Shown here piece by piece: positions 21,685-34,149 of a stretch of DNA of 53,361 nucleotides. The DNA is from Lojkania enalia (Eukaryota > Ascomycota > Dothideomycetes > Pleosporales): assembly GCA_010094045.1 (NCBI GenBank), contig ML986722.1:76939-130299 (forward strand), read 5' to 3'. How positions within the stretch are numbered: the stretch's first letter is position 1; each line of letters starts with the position of its first letter. Position numbers and translations under genes: made by a program. The notes under the pieces were generated by a model. The model was not told the DNA's origin, ran no database searches, and saw nothing but the letters and a program-made list of their open reading frames with translations.

Positions 21685-23535
21685 ACGTGTTTATAAGCGA
21701 GCGGCTACTATAAGCAAGTAGTTACCCCTACCAACTTTTCGCGACGCGTTACCTTCTAACTATAATAGCTTAACCAACTACTTCTTAATTATTCTATAAT
21801 AAAGTAGATATCTTTCTTACTATCTTAGCTATAAATTAATATTAAATAAGTAGCGTAAAACGCGCTGTTTTAATCTATATCTACCCCCGAACGACTTTAT
21901 AATAATAATATACTAGAATTATTACATAACACGATTACCAGTCTAATTTAAAGAAGCGTACTTAGCTAGAAGAGGAGGTAATAACTAGGTATATACTTAA
22001 CCTAGATTTGCGAGGATTTCCGCCTATACTAGGTACTATATAAGATATAGTAAATAAGCTACTTATTAAGTATAGTACTAGCTAGGTTAATAAGCTATAG
22101 CTGTGCAACTTTATTAAGTAAATAGATAGTCTTATTATATATTTTAATTAGTTATACGATTAATAGAGAACTTTATATAAAAATCTAGAGACTATTAGGG
22201 CTTAGTTTAACCTTATAGCGCGTACGAAGGCTACCTATAGTATTTATAATAAGGATACTTTTAACTTCGACGAGATAAACTTTATAATAGGTAAGATATT
22301 AGCTTAGCTAGTTATTACTAGCTTAGAGAGATAAGGTAGACTAAAGGCTATTTAGCTAGATAATCGTAAGTAGGTTACTATAATCTATATAGTTAATATT
22401 ATTAGGTAGATAATTTTACCCTTTATTATCTTTACTAGTTAATACTACCTCTCTATATAGTATAAGAAAGATAATATACTACGTAACTAGGCTTTTACGG
22501 TTAGTAATAATAGCTGAACTACTAATAAGCTTAGAGTAGAGTAGTTAAAACACTTTATTAAGTATATAATAGAGTATAGGGTAGGCGCGCGCCAGCTACT
22601 TATTCTTAATAGCTATAAGAGCTATAACTCGCTTAAATTCTAACAGCTTTATAAGGAGAATAATATCTATACTTTCTATATACCGCTATATTTATCGCAT
22701 CTTTTACAGCCGCTTAATATTAGCTACTTCTTACTATTAAAGCGCGCGTATAGGCGCTAGATTAAAAGCTTAATACGCGACTATATTAACTATATTATAA
22801 AGCTAGAATTCTTACCTACCTTCTATACAGCTTATAAGCAGTTAATTATAAAAGAGAATATCTACGTAAGCTTTTAAGGCGCTAGCCTAGTTCTATATAA
22901 TCTAGAGGCGGTAATATTAAAGCTTAATATTAAACTTTATATGCTAATACCACCTACGCTAGAAGTTACCCTCTAAAAAGCTAAAATACTAAGTAATACG
23001 CGCGAGCTAGACGCTTAATTAATATTAATTTATAATAGGATTTAGAGGTATAAGAGTTTATCGCCTACTTCTATTATTATAGTACTTAACCAGCTTAAAA
23101 AAGGTACTAAAGTAATAGTATACAAAAGTACGCTTATATATAATTAGATCGCGAGGCTTAAAAAAGTAAATAAAGCTGCTATAACGCGTAGAAAGTATAA
23201 AAAGAAGAGGATCTAGTAGAAAGGTACCTTAATAAAGGTAGAGGTAGAGGATATTATTACTTAAAAAGACGTTGAGTAGTAGTTAGAGGGGGAAACGCGT
23301 TAAGATAAGGCGCGATTAAGTATAAGTCGGTAGGCTTTAGCATACTACAACTACTATAGGGAAACTAGCTATAATTTAAGAACTTATAAGAAAGATACTA
23401 TAGATACTCTTTAATCTAGTATAGCTTAAATATTATAATTATCTTATTATATTATTAAAATAGATTACTATAAAGGCGTAAAAAGTTAGTAGGAGTAGCT
23501 ACTTACTTATAGTAGCCGCTCGTTTATAAACATGT
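21685..23535 (+). mobile_element. pogo/Fot1-type DNA transposon B
   Basis: Ends ACGTGTTTATAAGCGAGCGG (21685) and the inverse ending ACATGT (23535) lie inside TA duplications (21683-21684, 23536-23537). The inverted repeats extend about 45 bp through a CTACTATAAG core. The length is 1,851 bp. It is inserted in the Gypsy-2 gag-pol region. Its repeats differ in sequence from those of pogo C, so it is a different subfamily. Confidence 0.92.
21950..23430 (+). pseudogene. pogo B DDE_1 transposase relic
   Basis: Ignoring RIP stops, one frame gives the CENP-B/Tc5-type DNA-binding region (EEEVITRYILNLDLRGFPP, about 21970-22030). It continues to the first catalytic block FNFDEINFIIGKI (about 22265-22305) and the second block LLILNSYKSYNSLKF (about 22600-22640, from an LDGHxSH original). 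It then reads PLYLSHLLQPLNISYF (about 22680-22730). Cut-and-paste transposition at TA is the family role. Multiple stops make it inactive. Confidence 0.9.
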
Positions 23536-23537
23536 TA

Positions 23538-24631
23538 GAGGTAAAATAAGAATATAATTATTAATCTAAAAATAGAAATCCTATATATTTATAAAACGGG
23601 GGTAATTATATAAAACTAGGAGCTTTAGAAGTAGTAATATACGGCTAATATTACCTAAGTCTTAGTATATACTTTTTCTATTATAGTAAAATACTATAGA
23701 AGATATTTATAAGATTTTCTTACTAAACTACCCTATATCTTTACTATTAGTATAGCTAATATTTAGAAGGCTCTAAAAAATAAGCTAAAAATAGACTTTT
23801 ATACGAAACTTTTTAAAGAATATATATAGTAGCTTTATACCTTTAATTAATAGAAAGCTAATAAGCTACCGCTTTTAAGACTAGAAGTAGACTATATAAT
23901 TAAGCTAGAAGGGAAAGATAGAAGCCCTTTAAGGATCCCCTTAGGTCCTTTATATAGAATATTATAGGAGATACTTCTTATCCTTTAGAAAACCCTAATA
24001 GAGTTTTTTAATAAAGGATTTATTCGGGTTAGTAACTCTCTAGCTGTAGTACCGGTCCTATTTATATAAAAACTAGGGGGTAGCTTCTACTTCTATATTA
24101 ACTACTGCGCCCTAAACGCTATTATATAGAAAGACTACTACTTTCTACCTCTAATCTAAGAAATGTTAAATTAAATTAGTTGAGTTAAATAGTTTATAAA
24201 ACTTAATATTATTACTATATTTAATAAGATCCGAATTAAAGAAGAAGATAAGTAGAAGATAGCGTTTATAACCTGCTATAGTTTATATAAATAGTTAGTT
24301 ATACCCTTTAGCTTTATAAATATTTTAAATACCTTCTAATAGTATATTAATTATATAATCTAGAAGTATTTAAGCGATTTTATCTTAGTATACTTAAATA
24401 ATATTCTTATATATATAGACGGCTCCCTATAAAACTATTAGTATTACGTTAAAGTAATCCTTTAAAAGCTACTAGATACTAGCCTCTAACTTAATATTAA
24501 TAAGTACGAATTTAAAGTCTATACGATAAAATATCTTAACTTTATTATTAATATAGAAAAAGTTATCTAAATAGACTTATAGAAAGTTAAAGTAATCTAG
24601 AACTAAAAAGTATTTATATTAGTTTATAGTA
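23538..24631 (+). pseudogene. Gypsy-2 pol part 1 (reverse transcriptase)
   Basis: The RT frame shows the fingers/palm sequence with INYCALNAII (from a YRALN-type motif), KLNIITIFNKIRIKE, and LVYLNNILIYIDGSL at about 24385-24425, where the catalytic YLDD is now YLNN. The segment ends within the QAFLGFANFYRRF-type stretch at the pogo C insertion (TA 24630-24631). It continues at 26488. Confidence 0.88.
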
Positions 24632-26485
24632 ATATATTTTATAAGTAAGTTGTCTACCTAAGTAAGTTGCCTACTTTTACTAAAAAGTTATACTCTACCT
24701 ACTTATAATATAATATAGTAACTACCTTAACCTTAATTAATCTATTAAAAAGGTTAGATATTACTAGCTATCTTAGCTATTAATTAAGATTAAATTTAGA
24801 GCGTACGAAGTACTATAGCTACCTATAACATCCCCTAAATAATACTTAGAGACTAATATACCGGTAAACCTTTATAATATAATTATAAGCTTAATTTAAA
24901 GAAGCTTATAAAGCTAGAAGAATTAACTATAATATAGTATATACTAGACCTATTATCTCGTAGATACCCTCCTATAATCGATAGTATATGAAATATAGCT
25001 AACCATTTACTTAGAGCTCGCTCTATAGACTAGGTTAGTAAAAACTAGCTAACAAACTTTATTAATCGCATTCCTAAGCTTAAAATATGCTTCTATTAAA
25101 AATACGACTATTAAAGAGCTCTCTATAAGGATCCTAAAGTTATTAGTAGCTGGTTTAACCTAGTACGTAATACTAAAGTAAAGTATAGTATTACTAATAA
25201 TAATATCTATAATTTTAATAAGATAGGCTTCTAGATAAGTATTATATCTACTAGTAAGATAGTTACTAGTACTAAGCTATTAGCTAGTCGACTAAAATTA
25301 CTGCAGCTAGACGATTATAAGTAAATAATAGTTATTTAGGCTATTAGCGCTTATAGTAATACTATCCTACTATTTATCATCTTTACTAATAAGCAGTACC
25401 TCTCTATATAGTATTAGAGCGATAATATACTACCTAGAGGAGTAATTGCACTAAGTAATAGTAGATAGATAAATAATAAGCTTGTAATTAAATAGCTAGA
25501 GCGTTTTAATTAGTATATAAGATAGTATATAGTAGACGTTTATCGTCTACTAGTTATTAATAGCTATAAGAGCTATAGGTCTACTAAGTTTCAGCTACTC
25601 TGTAAAGAGAAGGATATTATTCTATTATATATACCGGCATATTTATCGCATCTACTACAGCTTCTAGATATAGGCTACTTCTTACTATTAAAGAAAGCAT
25701 GTAGGCGCAAGATTAATAAGCTTATATAAGCTAGTATCTACTATATTATAAAGCTTAACTTTCTACCAACCTTTTATACAGTATATCAGCACTCTATTAC
25801 TAAAGCTAATATATACGTAAGCTTTTAAGGTACTAGTCTAATACTATATAATCTTAATATAGTACTATTAAAGCTTAATATTAAGCTTCGTACTCTATTA
25901 CTACTACTAGTAGCTAGTTGCCTCTAGGAGTTAAAAACACCAACTAATACCGTTAAACTAGAGTCTTAAATAATGCTAATTTAAGACTATATTACTAGAT
26001 ATTAGAATAGCTTACCTACTACGATTAATAATTCTCTTAATTTACTTATTAAAGGTATTATATAGATAGCTTATTTATGCGTACTATTTTAGCGTTAGGT
26101 TAGTTAACTTTAGGAAGTAAATAAGACTCTATTACAGCGTAAAAAGCGATTAAAAAAGGTTCTACAGAAGTAAGGTAGCCTTATTAAGGCTGAAGCTACT
26201 GAGATAGCTACTTAAAAGGAGGTAGATAAGCAGCTAGAGGATGAAGTACGCGTAGGTAGGAAGCGCAGAAGAGTAGATATGCTATACTAGAAGTACTACA
26301 GCCGCTGCAGCGAGCCTAAATATAATACTAGAACTTGTATAGTAGTAGATAAATAGTATATCTATCCCCTATTAAATTATTATAGTAATACCTGCAGGTG
26401 TTATTATAATATATACTTCTAAATATAGAGATAGCTAATAAAGTAGGCAACTTACTTAAGTAGGCGACTCGCTTATAAAATACAT
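24632..26485 (+). mobile_element. pogo/Fot1-type DNA transposon C
   Basis: Inverted repeats of about 44 bp lie at 24632-24676 and 26441-26485. Both carry an ATTTTATAAG start and end in AAGTAAGTTGCCTACTT. The TA duplication is at 24630-24631 and 26486-26487, and the length is 1,854 bp. The repeats contain two tandem copies of an AAGTxxGTxGCCTACT-like unit, probably doubled transposase binding sites. It splits the Gypsy-2 reverse transcriptase/RNase H junction. Confidence 0.92.
24930..26390 (+). pseudogene. pogo C DDE_1 transposase relic
   Basis: Catalytic block 1 reads IYNFNKIGF near 25210-25240 (from NFDExGF). Block 2 reads LVINSYKSYRSTKFQLL near 25550-25600. The SHLLQPLD-type block lies near 25645-25690 (YLSHLLQLLDIGYFLLL). 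The C-terminal tail is basic and coiled (KKVLQKQGSLIKAEATEIAT, KEVDKQLEDEV, then a Cys-containing end at about 26,290-26,330). It shares that tail with the remnant at 18588-18869. RIP stops throughout. Confidence 0.88.
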
Positions 26486-26487
26486 TA

Positions 26488-27823
26488 TATAGAGTTTTTT
26501 AGATTTTATAAACTTCTACTACTAGTTTATTAAAGAATTTTCTAAAGTAGTTACTCTACTAATAACTCTTACCTAAAAGAAATAAGAGAAGAAATAGTTT
26601 TAACTTAATAATCGGGTATTTACTATCTTTAATTACTTAAAGTAATACTTTATATAAGTACTAGCGTTAGCCTAATATAACCCTAAAAAGAAAACAATTC
26701 TAGAGTATAATACCTCTAGCTAGTATATTAGAAGCACGTTTTTATAATATAATAATAAAGGAGTTCTACAACCTATTACTTTTATATTAAAGTAAATACT
26801 TCTTATAGAGTATAACTACCTAATCTATAATAAGGAATTACTAGTAGTTATATAATATTTTAAAGAATAGAAGAAGTTTTTAAAACTACTTATATATTTT
26901 ATAGTTTATATAAATTACTATAACCTAAAATACTTTACTAAGATATAAAAGCTCTCTAAATAATAGGTAAGATAAATAGTATTTTTTATCTAGTTTAACT
27001 TCTAATTTAAATATAAGCTAGGTAAGTTTAATATTCTAGCTAATACTCTCTTATATTATAATTAGGATCTTTTAAAAAAAGCTAATAATAAGTAGATCTA
27101 GAGAAGGATTAGCTAACTTTTTAGACTATCTAATTTTAAGAATAGAGTTTATATAGCCTTTATATAAACTAGAAACTAGTATATTAAAGATACTCCTAAT
27201 AATTAGATAGAGGTAGTTATTCTAGAAGACTCTATATTAGGGAAGGAATCTATAGATAAAGGGGAGTCTATAACTAAGATATTATACGAGGAGTAGTAAA
27301 TACTAATAGAGATCTTATAATAAGATATCTAAAAAAAAGATAAGATATATACTATACTTCTCTATACTACTAAAATAGGGGAGAGAATACTTTTAGAAAC
27401 CCTTTATTACCTTAAAATTAGCCTATCTAACTTTTTAGTCCTAAGAGATAGATTAATATAGAGAGAATACGCTTAGGTTTCTAAGAGCGAGCTACTTCGT
27501 ATAAAGCTAATCTAAGAAACTTACAACTCTTACTTAGCTAGCTACTCTAGTAAAAATATTATAATTAGGTTAATATTATAATACTACTTTTAGCCTAGAA
27601 TAGTAGTAGATATTAAATACTTTATATAAAATTACTACTCTTATAGTAGAAATATAGTTTAGTATTCTAGAAAAAAAGGCCTACTATATCTTCTTCTAAT
27701 CCCTAAAAGAGTATAGTTAGAAATTTTAATAGACTATATTATTAATTTACTAAAAACTATATATAGTAATAAGTATATCTTTATTATTATAGACTGTTTA
27801 AGTAAAAGAGTATTCTTTATTAC
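26488..27823 (+). pseudogene. Gypsy-2 pol part 2 (RNase H, integrase start)
   Basis: The frame resumes as FLDFINFY*QFIKEFSKVVT, the continuation of the RT connection. RNase H follows at about 26690-27080, including NKELLVVI*YFKE*KKFLKL and YKLGKFNILANTLL. The integrase zinc region and core start at about 27380 and include FIIIDCLSKRVFFITI (from DRLSK), where Gypsy-3 E2 inserted (TSD ATTAC 27819-27823). The frame resumes at 45559. Confidence 0.88.
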
Positions 27824-27827
27824 TATT

Positions 27828-28130
27828 TATCACGGTAATACCGCGATACCTCTGTACCTACACTACTCTTACTATAATACCCGAACCAGCTGCCAGCGAC
27901 AGCTGTTAACTGCTAGCTAGAATATAACCGACTTATCTTAACTATAATAGAGGAAGGTTTCGCCGACCCGGCTAGCCTGTATAGCAGTACAGACCTAGCC
28001 CCTATAAAAACCTATATAATATAGATATCTCTATTTTTTACGTAATATCTTAATATTTATACATAGTACGTAGTAATAGAGTTAACTACCTAAAGTACGA
28101 TTAATTAACTGCGTATAAGCGTTTGTAATA
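27828..28130 (+). repeat. Gypsy-3 E1 5' LTR
   Basis: It starts TATCACGGTAATACCGCG (original TGTxACGG) and ends GTTTGTAATA. A TATAAAAACC sequence near 28014 is a plausible TATA box for the element promoter. The length equals the other three complete LTRs of this family. Confidence 0.92.
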
Positions 28131-28169
28131 TTATATTATATTATCTACTATTATATACTATAGATAAGA

Positions 28170-29440
28170 ACGCGCTTATTAGTATGCTTAAAGAGATTTA
28201 GGGTAAGCTGGACTTTTTATAGTAGAAGAACGAGATGCTAGTAGAGGTCTTAGTAACCTAGGAGAACTGCTATAAGTTAGACCTTAAAGCGATATAAAGG
28301 GAATTTAGTAGCTGCTAAACGGCTACCCCTCTACCAGCTACTAGTATATTAACAGTAACAGAACTATTACCCGCTCTTAGCCTAATTTAGCCTACAACTC
28401 TAGCTTCTGAATAAATACCTATATTAACCCCTAATCCGCCTAAAACTATGTATAACCTGTATTTCTATTCTAACCGCTTATCTAACCCTCTAATATTCTC
28501 TAGTAAACGCTTAGAGCTTTTACACTTTATTAGGAAGCTTTGCTATAAACTAGAAGAAAACGCTAACTAATACCTAACTAAACGTACCCACCTTCTATAT
28601 ACTTATTCCCGTCTAGAATAAGACCTAGTAATATTGGTTAACCTATTAATAAATAAGGGTATTAACTCTATAGATAGCTTAGTCGCCTTCTTAGAATCTA
28701 CCTATAGCGACTGGAATAAGGAGACTATAGTATAGAGTAAGCTAGAGACCTTAAAATAAGGCTGAAGCAGGTTCCCTGTTTACTTTACTAAATTCCAACG
28801 CCTGATTATAGACACTAAACTAAATAAGACCGGACAAATCGTATATCTCTAACATTCTCTCTCTAATAAGCTCCGCCGTGCTATAATAGGTATTACGATA
28901 CCTGGTACCCTAAACAACTACGCTAACCTGATTTCCCTATATAATACTAACCTATATTACCTGTTTAGTAACTACTATAAATAACCGAAGTATTATACTA
29001 CTTACTAGAAGGACCCGAATACTATAGAACTCGATACTTTTAGCTACGCGCCTATAGGCTCTAATAAATAAGAAAGACGCCGCTGTAAAGGACGCTGTTA
29101 TAAGTATAGTAGTAAGAGATATATTTCGCTAGAATACAGTACCCTTCTACTATTAATCTGTTAAGAGTCTCAGAGCTCTACTATACCTAGTAGATCCCAC
29201 TCTCGATCCTCCGATCGATCCTCTAACTAATCCTTAATATACTTATTATCCTATAAATAAGGCTATTACTCTTATTCCTAAACGTAGCTAGTCTTGCTAA
29301 CTAGAATATTACTAAAAGGTCCGTCCTAGAAGTAAGTTACTTCTTAGGACTACGCCTATACCGAATCTCTATATACCTATAGAACCAGCCTCTATAGAAA
29401 TAGTTATAGGACTATTAGATTCTAGCTCCTTTCTTAATCT
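28170..29440 (+). pseudogene. Gypsy-3 E1 gag relic
   Basis: A gag-like frame ends in a zinc knuckle at about 29090-29150 reading CYKYSSKRYISLEY, from a C-x2-C-x4-H-x4-C module with two Cys and the His changed to Tyr. Upstream is the capsid-like region with RIP stops. Confidence 0.75.
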
Positions 29441-32400
29441 ATTAAGACCTAGTCTAGTAAGATATTAATATTCTTATTAATACTGGGGCTACTAGTTATA
29501 GTTATATCTATAGAGACCTTGTGTGTACCTTAAAACTCTAAAAGATATAACTCCTATATAACTTATACCCGACCAGCTTTAATAGAGAAGTTTTCTATAG
29601 GGAGACTATCTTCTACTTAGTTACCTTAACCCTCTAATACTTAAACTATTTAGAGATAGTATATCTCTATATAACTATATTAGAAAAATACTAGTTGATT
29701 TTAGGACAGCTATAGATATATAAGTATTATATAAACCTAGACTATAAGAATAAATAGCTGGTCTTTACTGCTAACTAATACCTAACTTAATACTTATAAT
29801 CTGCTAGTACTACTATTTACTAATAGACTACCTAAATAGTTATTAAAAACTGTAAACTACCCGAACCTAATATAAAAGAAAATCCCGAAGTAACTAATTT
29901 ACAACCTCTATATAGCTTAAAGCTTAAGTAGTACTATTTAAAGCTCCGCCTATTAAGCTATATCTAATATAATTACTAGCAGCTTAAGATACTACGCTAG
30001 TTAAAAGAACTTAAAACTAAAACCAACCTAACCTTAGATAAAGATTATAGCTAAGAGGATCTATCTAAGCCTAAATACCTAAAGTCTATACTATAGCTAG
30101 ATATATACTATATAGGCGCTGTACTACTAGTCTAACTCTCCTAATAACTTAACTATAAAATCTTCGCTGTATTAATAGCTAATATTAATAAGGTTCTAGC
30201 CCTAAAGGTATATACTAACCCTATTACTAAAGTACCTAAAGAATACTATAACCTATTATCTATCTTCTTATATAAGGATGTAGATAAGCTACCTAAATAA
30301 CAACCGTACGATTATAAGATTAAACTAGAGAATAGTAAGTAAGCTAGCTTCGGTCTACTCTACGGGATGTCCTAGAACAAGTTAAAGATACTAAAGAAGT
30401 ACCTTAACGAGAACTTATCTAAGGGATTTATTAGAGCAAGCTTATTACTAGTAGCTGTACCTATAATCTTTATAAAGAAACCTAAAGGTGGTCTCTAATT
30501 CTATATAGACTATAGAGCCCTAAATAATATTACTATTAAGAACTAATACCCGATTCTACTAATCTAAGAAACGTTAACCTAACTTAGTAAGACTAAGTAC
30601 TATATAAAACTCGATATTATTACCGCGTTTAATAAGCTAAGGATTGTTAAGGGAGACGAATAAAAGACTACCTTTTATATACGCTACGGGCTGTTTAAAT
30701 ACCTAGTAATACCCTTTAACTTAGCTAATACTTTAAGCATATTCTAGTACTTTATAAACAACGTATTAAAACTATACTTTAATATATTCTATACTACCTA
30801 TATCGATAATATCCTAATATTTAGTAAGAATCTAAAGGATTATAAGCAGTATATTTAGCTAGTTCTTAAAGCTTTAAGAGCGAATGGTCTACAGCTTAAT
30901 ATAGATAAGTACGAGTTCTACTAGTTAGAAGTAATCTACCTAGAGTATATAATTATTATAGAAGGGATCTATATAGACCTAAAGAAGGTAGAGATAATTA
31001 TTAACTAAGAATACTCTAAGAATATAAAAGATATTTAAACCTTTATAGGCTTCGCGAACTTCTACTAACAATTTATTAGCAACTTTTTACGGAAAGTCTC
31101 CCCCTTAGTAGCCCTAATTAAGAAGAACACTCGATTCGACTAGAACGATAGCTGTTAATATTCTTTTAACCACCTAAAGGATGCCTTTATTTCTATACTA
31201 ATTCTCTAATACTTTAACCCTAAGCTACTAATAGTAGTAGAAGCTAACGCGTCTAACTTTATAACAGCCGGCGTGCTGTCCTAGAGAGGCGCTAATAGTA
31301 AACTAAGACCTATTACCTACTTCTCTAAGTATATAAACCCTACTAAAGGCAACTATAAAATATATAATAAGGAACTACTCGCGATTATCTAATATTTTAA
31401 ATAATAGAAGCCCGAATTAGAAGGCGCAGTATTTTCTATAGAAGTGCTAAACAATTATAAGAACCTGTAGTATTTTACAACGATAAAGCAGCTAAGCTAC
31501 TAATAGGCCTATTAGTTAGAATATCTATTAAGGTTTAACTTTAGTATTATATACCGACCTAGAAAACTTAGAGAGAAGCCTAATATCTTAATTTAAAGGT
31601 TATAGGACGAGCCTATATAAAAAGAGGCCCATAGAAGTTGTTAATAGATATTACTTCGTCCTAAACTATTCTAATAGATAGAAGTAGGCTAACCGATTAT
31701 AGAGATTATCGACGAAGAATACCCGAATAATAACCTAATCTAAAACACCCTAAAACTACTAAAAGAAGGAGCCTATCGATCTAAGCTTTTAACTCTAGCT
31801 AACTGTAAAGAGCGTAACAACCGACTATACTACTAAAATCGACTTATAGTACTAGACTACGACGAGCTAAAGCTTAAGCTACTATAAGCTATCTACAACT
31901 CGCCGTCTAGCGGACACCCTAATTAAAGAAAGACCTTAAAACTACTCTAGCGTGAGTACTATTAGTTAAAGATATTCGACTTAGTATAATAATATATAGG
32001 CTATTATTATATATACTAAAGAAGTAAAGCTTCTAGAGAGAAGTATTATAGATTACTAAAACTATTATCTATACCTAAACGAAGGTTTTAAGACATTTCT
32101 ATAGACTTTATAACTAATCTACTAGAATTAGAAGGTTATACGAATATTATAGTAGTAGTTAATAGGCTTAGCAAGTACAGACACCTAATACTATACGCAA
32201 GAATCGAAGCTCCTGATATTATTCAACTGTTCTATCGCTATATATAGGTTTACTATAGACTACCACGCACTATTACGTCTGACTGTAAGATATAGTTTAT
32301 CTCTACCTTCTACTAAGAGCTCTATAGACAGCTATAAATTAACACGTATATATTAACTAGCTTCTATCTAGAAACTAATAGCTAGATAGAGAACGCTAAT

Positions 32401-33190
32401 ATAGTAATGGAACAAGTTCTCTAAGCCTATACTAGCTACAAATAAGATAACTAGGTTAAATAGCTGCTAACAGCATAGTTTAAAGCAAATAACACAGTAT
32501 CCAAATTAATAAAAGTCTCTCTATTTCTAGCCTACTTTAGCTAGCACCCTTAAATAGGCTTCAAGCCGCCTATAAGGATCTATTAACCACTAAAACAATC
32601 CCTAATAGCCTAGAAAGCTAATAGACTAGTTAATAAGATAAAGGATATTATAGAGTATATTAGAGAAGAACTTACTTAGGTACAAGCGTTCTAATAAGAG
32701 TATACTAACCGCAAGCGCATACTAGCCCCCAACTACTAGATTAGTAATCTAGTCTAGCTAGACGCTAGGAATATACGTATACAAAGACCGTTGAAAAAGC
32801 TTAACTAGAAGAATATAAGCTCCTATAAGATTATCGTAAAGGTATTCTTATATACTTATAAACTAAAGCTACCCGAATCAGCTAAAATATATCCTATATT
32901 CTATATATCGCTATTACAGCTAGTACCTAAGTCGTCTAACTACTTGCCTAGTTAATAAGTATACAACTCTAAACCTATCGAGATTAATAGAGAACTAGAA
33001 TACCTCGTCGAGCGAATAGAAGACCTCTACTATAACCGATAGAGACGCCAGCACGAATACCTAGTTAAGTAGACTAGCTATTACGATCTAGAATAGTACC
33101 CGGCTAGTAATTTTACTAAGATAACTGCCGCAGAAGATTACTACGCTAGAAACCTAAATAAATAAGACCTAAATATAATATTACATTTAG
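29441..33190 (+). pseudogene. Gypsy-3 E1 pol: PR-RT-RH-IN-chromodomain relic
   Basis: The protease core is LINTGATSYSYI (about 29470-29525; Asp changed to Asn). RT is at about 30450-30960, with ITAFNKLRIVKGD and TYIDNILIFSKNLKDY (about 30796-30840; YIDD now YIDN). RNase H is at about 31180-31600. Integrase is at about 31860-32760, including ITSDCKI and a YLETNS block from a Q/E-T-D/N-G-type motif. A chromodomain at about 32995-33180 reads EYLVERIEDLYYNR, then EYLVK and YHDLE-like residues. Inactive through RIP stops. Confidence 0.9.
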
Positions 33191-33229
33191 ATTCTTAATT
33201 AGGCGCTAGGGTCTAATCTAAGTATATTT

Positions 33230-33450
33230 CTAGACGCCTGTAACGATACTGCTACTAATTCCTAATATAGTACTACTATATAAACCGAACCGACCCAATC
33301 CCTAGTATAATACTATTATATAATAACAACCGGTCGCGCTAATATACCTGCGACCTAACCTAATCCCTAATATAGTACTACTATAAGAACCGAACTAACC
33401 TAATTTCTAGTATAATAACTGCTACTTGATTATAAATAACCTAAATATAA
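33230..33450 (+). repeat. Minisatellite in Gypsy-3 E1 3' untranslated region
   Basis: Diverged repeats of a CCTAATCCCTAGTATAATAC-like unit follow the chromodomain and precede the polypurine tract (AAGAGGGGGGTAC, 33483-33495). About four units are present. The same array is longer in E2 (44880-45170). Confidence 0.7.
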
Positions 33451-33495
33451 CATAAAGACCTAACTTATAAGAGCTTATAATTAAGAGGGGGGTAC

Positions 33496-33798
33496 TATTA
33501 CGGTAATACCGCGACACCTCTACACCTATACTACCCTTACTATAATACCCAAACCAGCTGCTAGCAATAGCTATTAGCTGCTAGCTAAAATATAACCGAC
33601 TTATCTTAACTACGATAAAGGAAGGTTTCGCCGACCTGGCTAGCCTGTATAGTAGTATAGACCTAGCTTCTATAAAAACCTGTATAATATAGATATCTCT
33701 ATTCTTTATATAATATCTTAATATTTATATATAGTACGTAGTAATAGAGTTAACTATCTAAAGTACGATTAACTAACTGTATATAAACGTCCGTAATA
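33496..33798 (+). repeat. Gypsy-3 E1 3' LTR
   Basis: It starts TATTACGGTAATACCGCG and ends CGTCCGTAATA, followed by TSD CTATT. The GGGGGG-containing polypurine tract lies directly upstream. Confidence 0.93.
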
Positions 33799-33799
33799 C

Positions 33800-34102
33800 T
33801 ATTATAGTAATACTATAACACCTCTACACCTATACTACTCTTACTATAATATCTAAACTAGCTGCTAGTAATAGCTATTAACTACTAGCTAGATTATAAC
33901 TAACTTATCTTAACTATAATAGAGGAAGGTTTTACTAATCTAGCTAGCTTATATAGTAGTACAGACTTAGCTCTTATAAAAACCTATATAATATAGATAT
34001 TTCTATTCTTTATATAACGTTTTAATATTTATATATAATATATAGTAATAGAGTTAACTATCTAAAATATAATTAACTAACTATATATAAGTATTTATAA
34101 TA
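33800..34102 (+). repeat. Gypsy-3 E2 5' LTR
   Basis: It starts TATTATAGTAATACTATAAC and ends TTATAATA, 303 bp. The first four bases overlap the right copy of the E1 TSD. It is more RIP-mutated than the E1 LTRs (the ACCGCG of E1 is ACTATA here). Confidence 0.9.
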
Positions 34103-34149
34103 TTATATTATATTATCTACTATTATATACTATAGATAAAAACGCGCTT

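Larger units (their letters stand above)
27828..33798 (+). mobile_element. Gypsy-3 element E1, full-length chromovirus
   Basis: This is 5,971 bp with 303-bp LTRs at 27828-28130 and 33496-33798 and TSD CTATT at 27823-27827 and 33799-33803. It carries gag, protease, RT, RNase H, integrase and chromodomain on the plus strand. It is inserted four bases inside the 5' LTR of the related E2. It has more surviving CpA/TpG than E2, so it probably arrived later. Confidence 0.94.
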
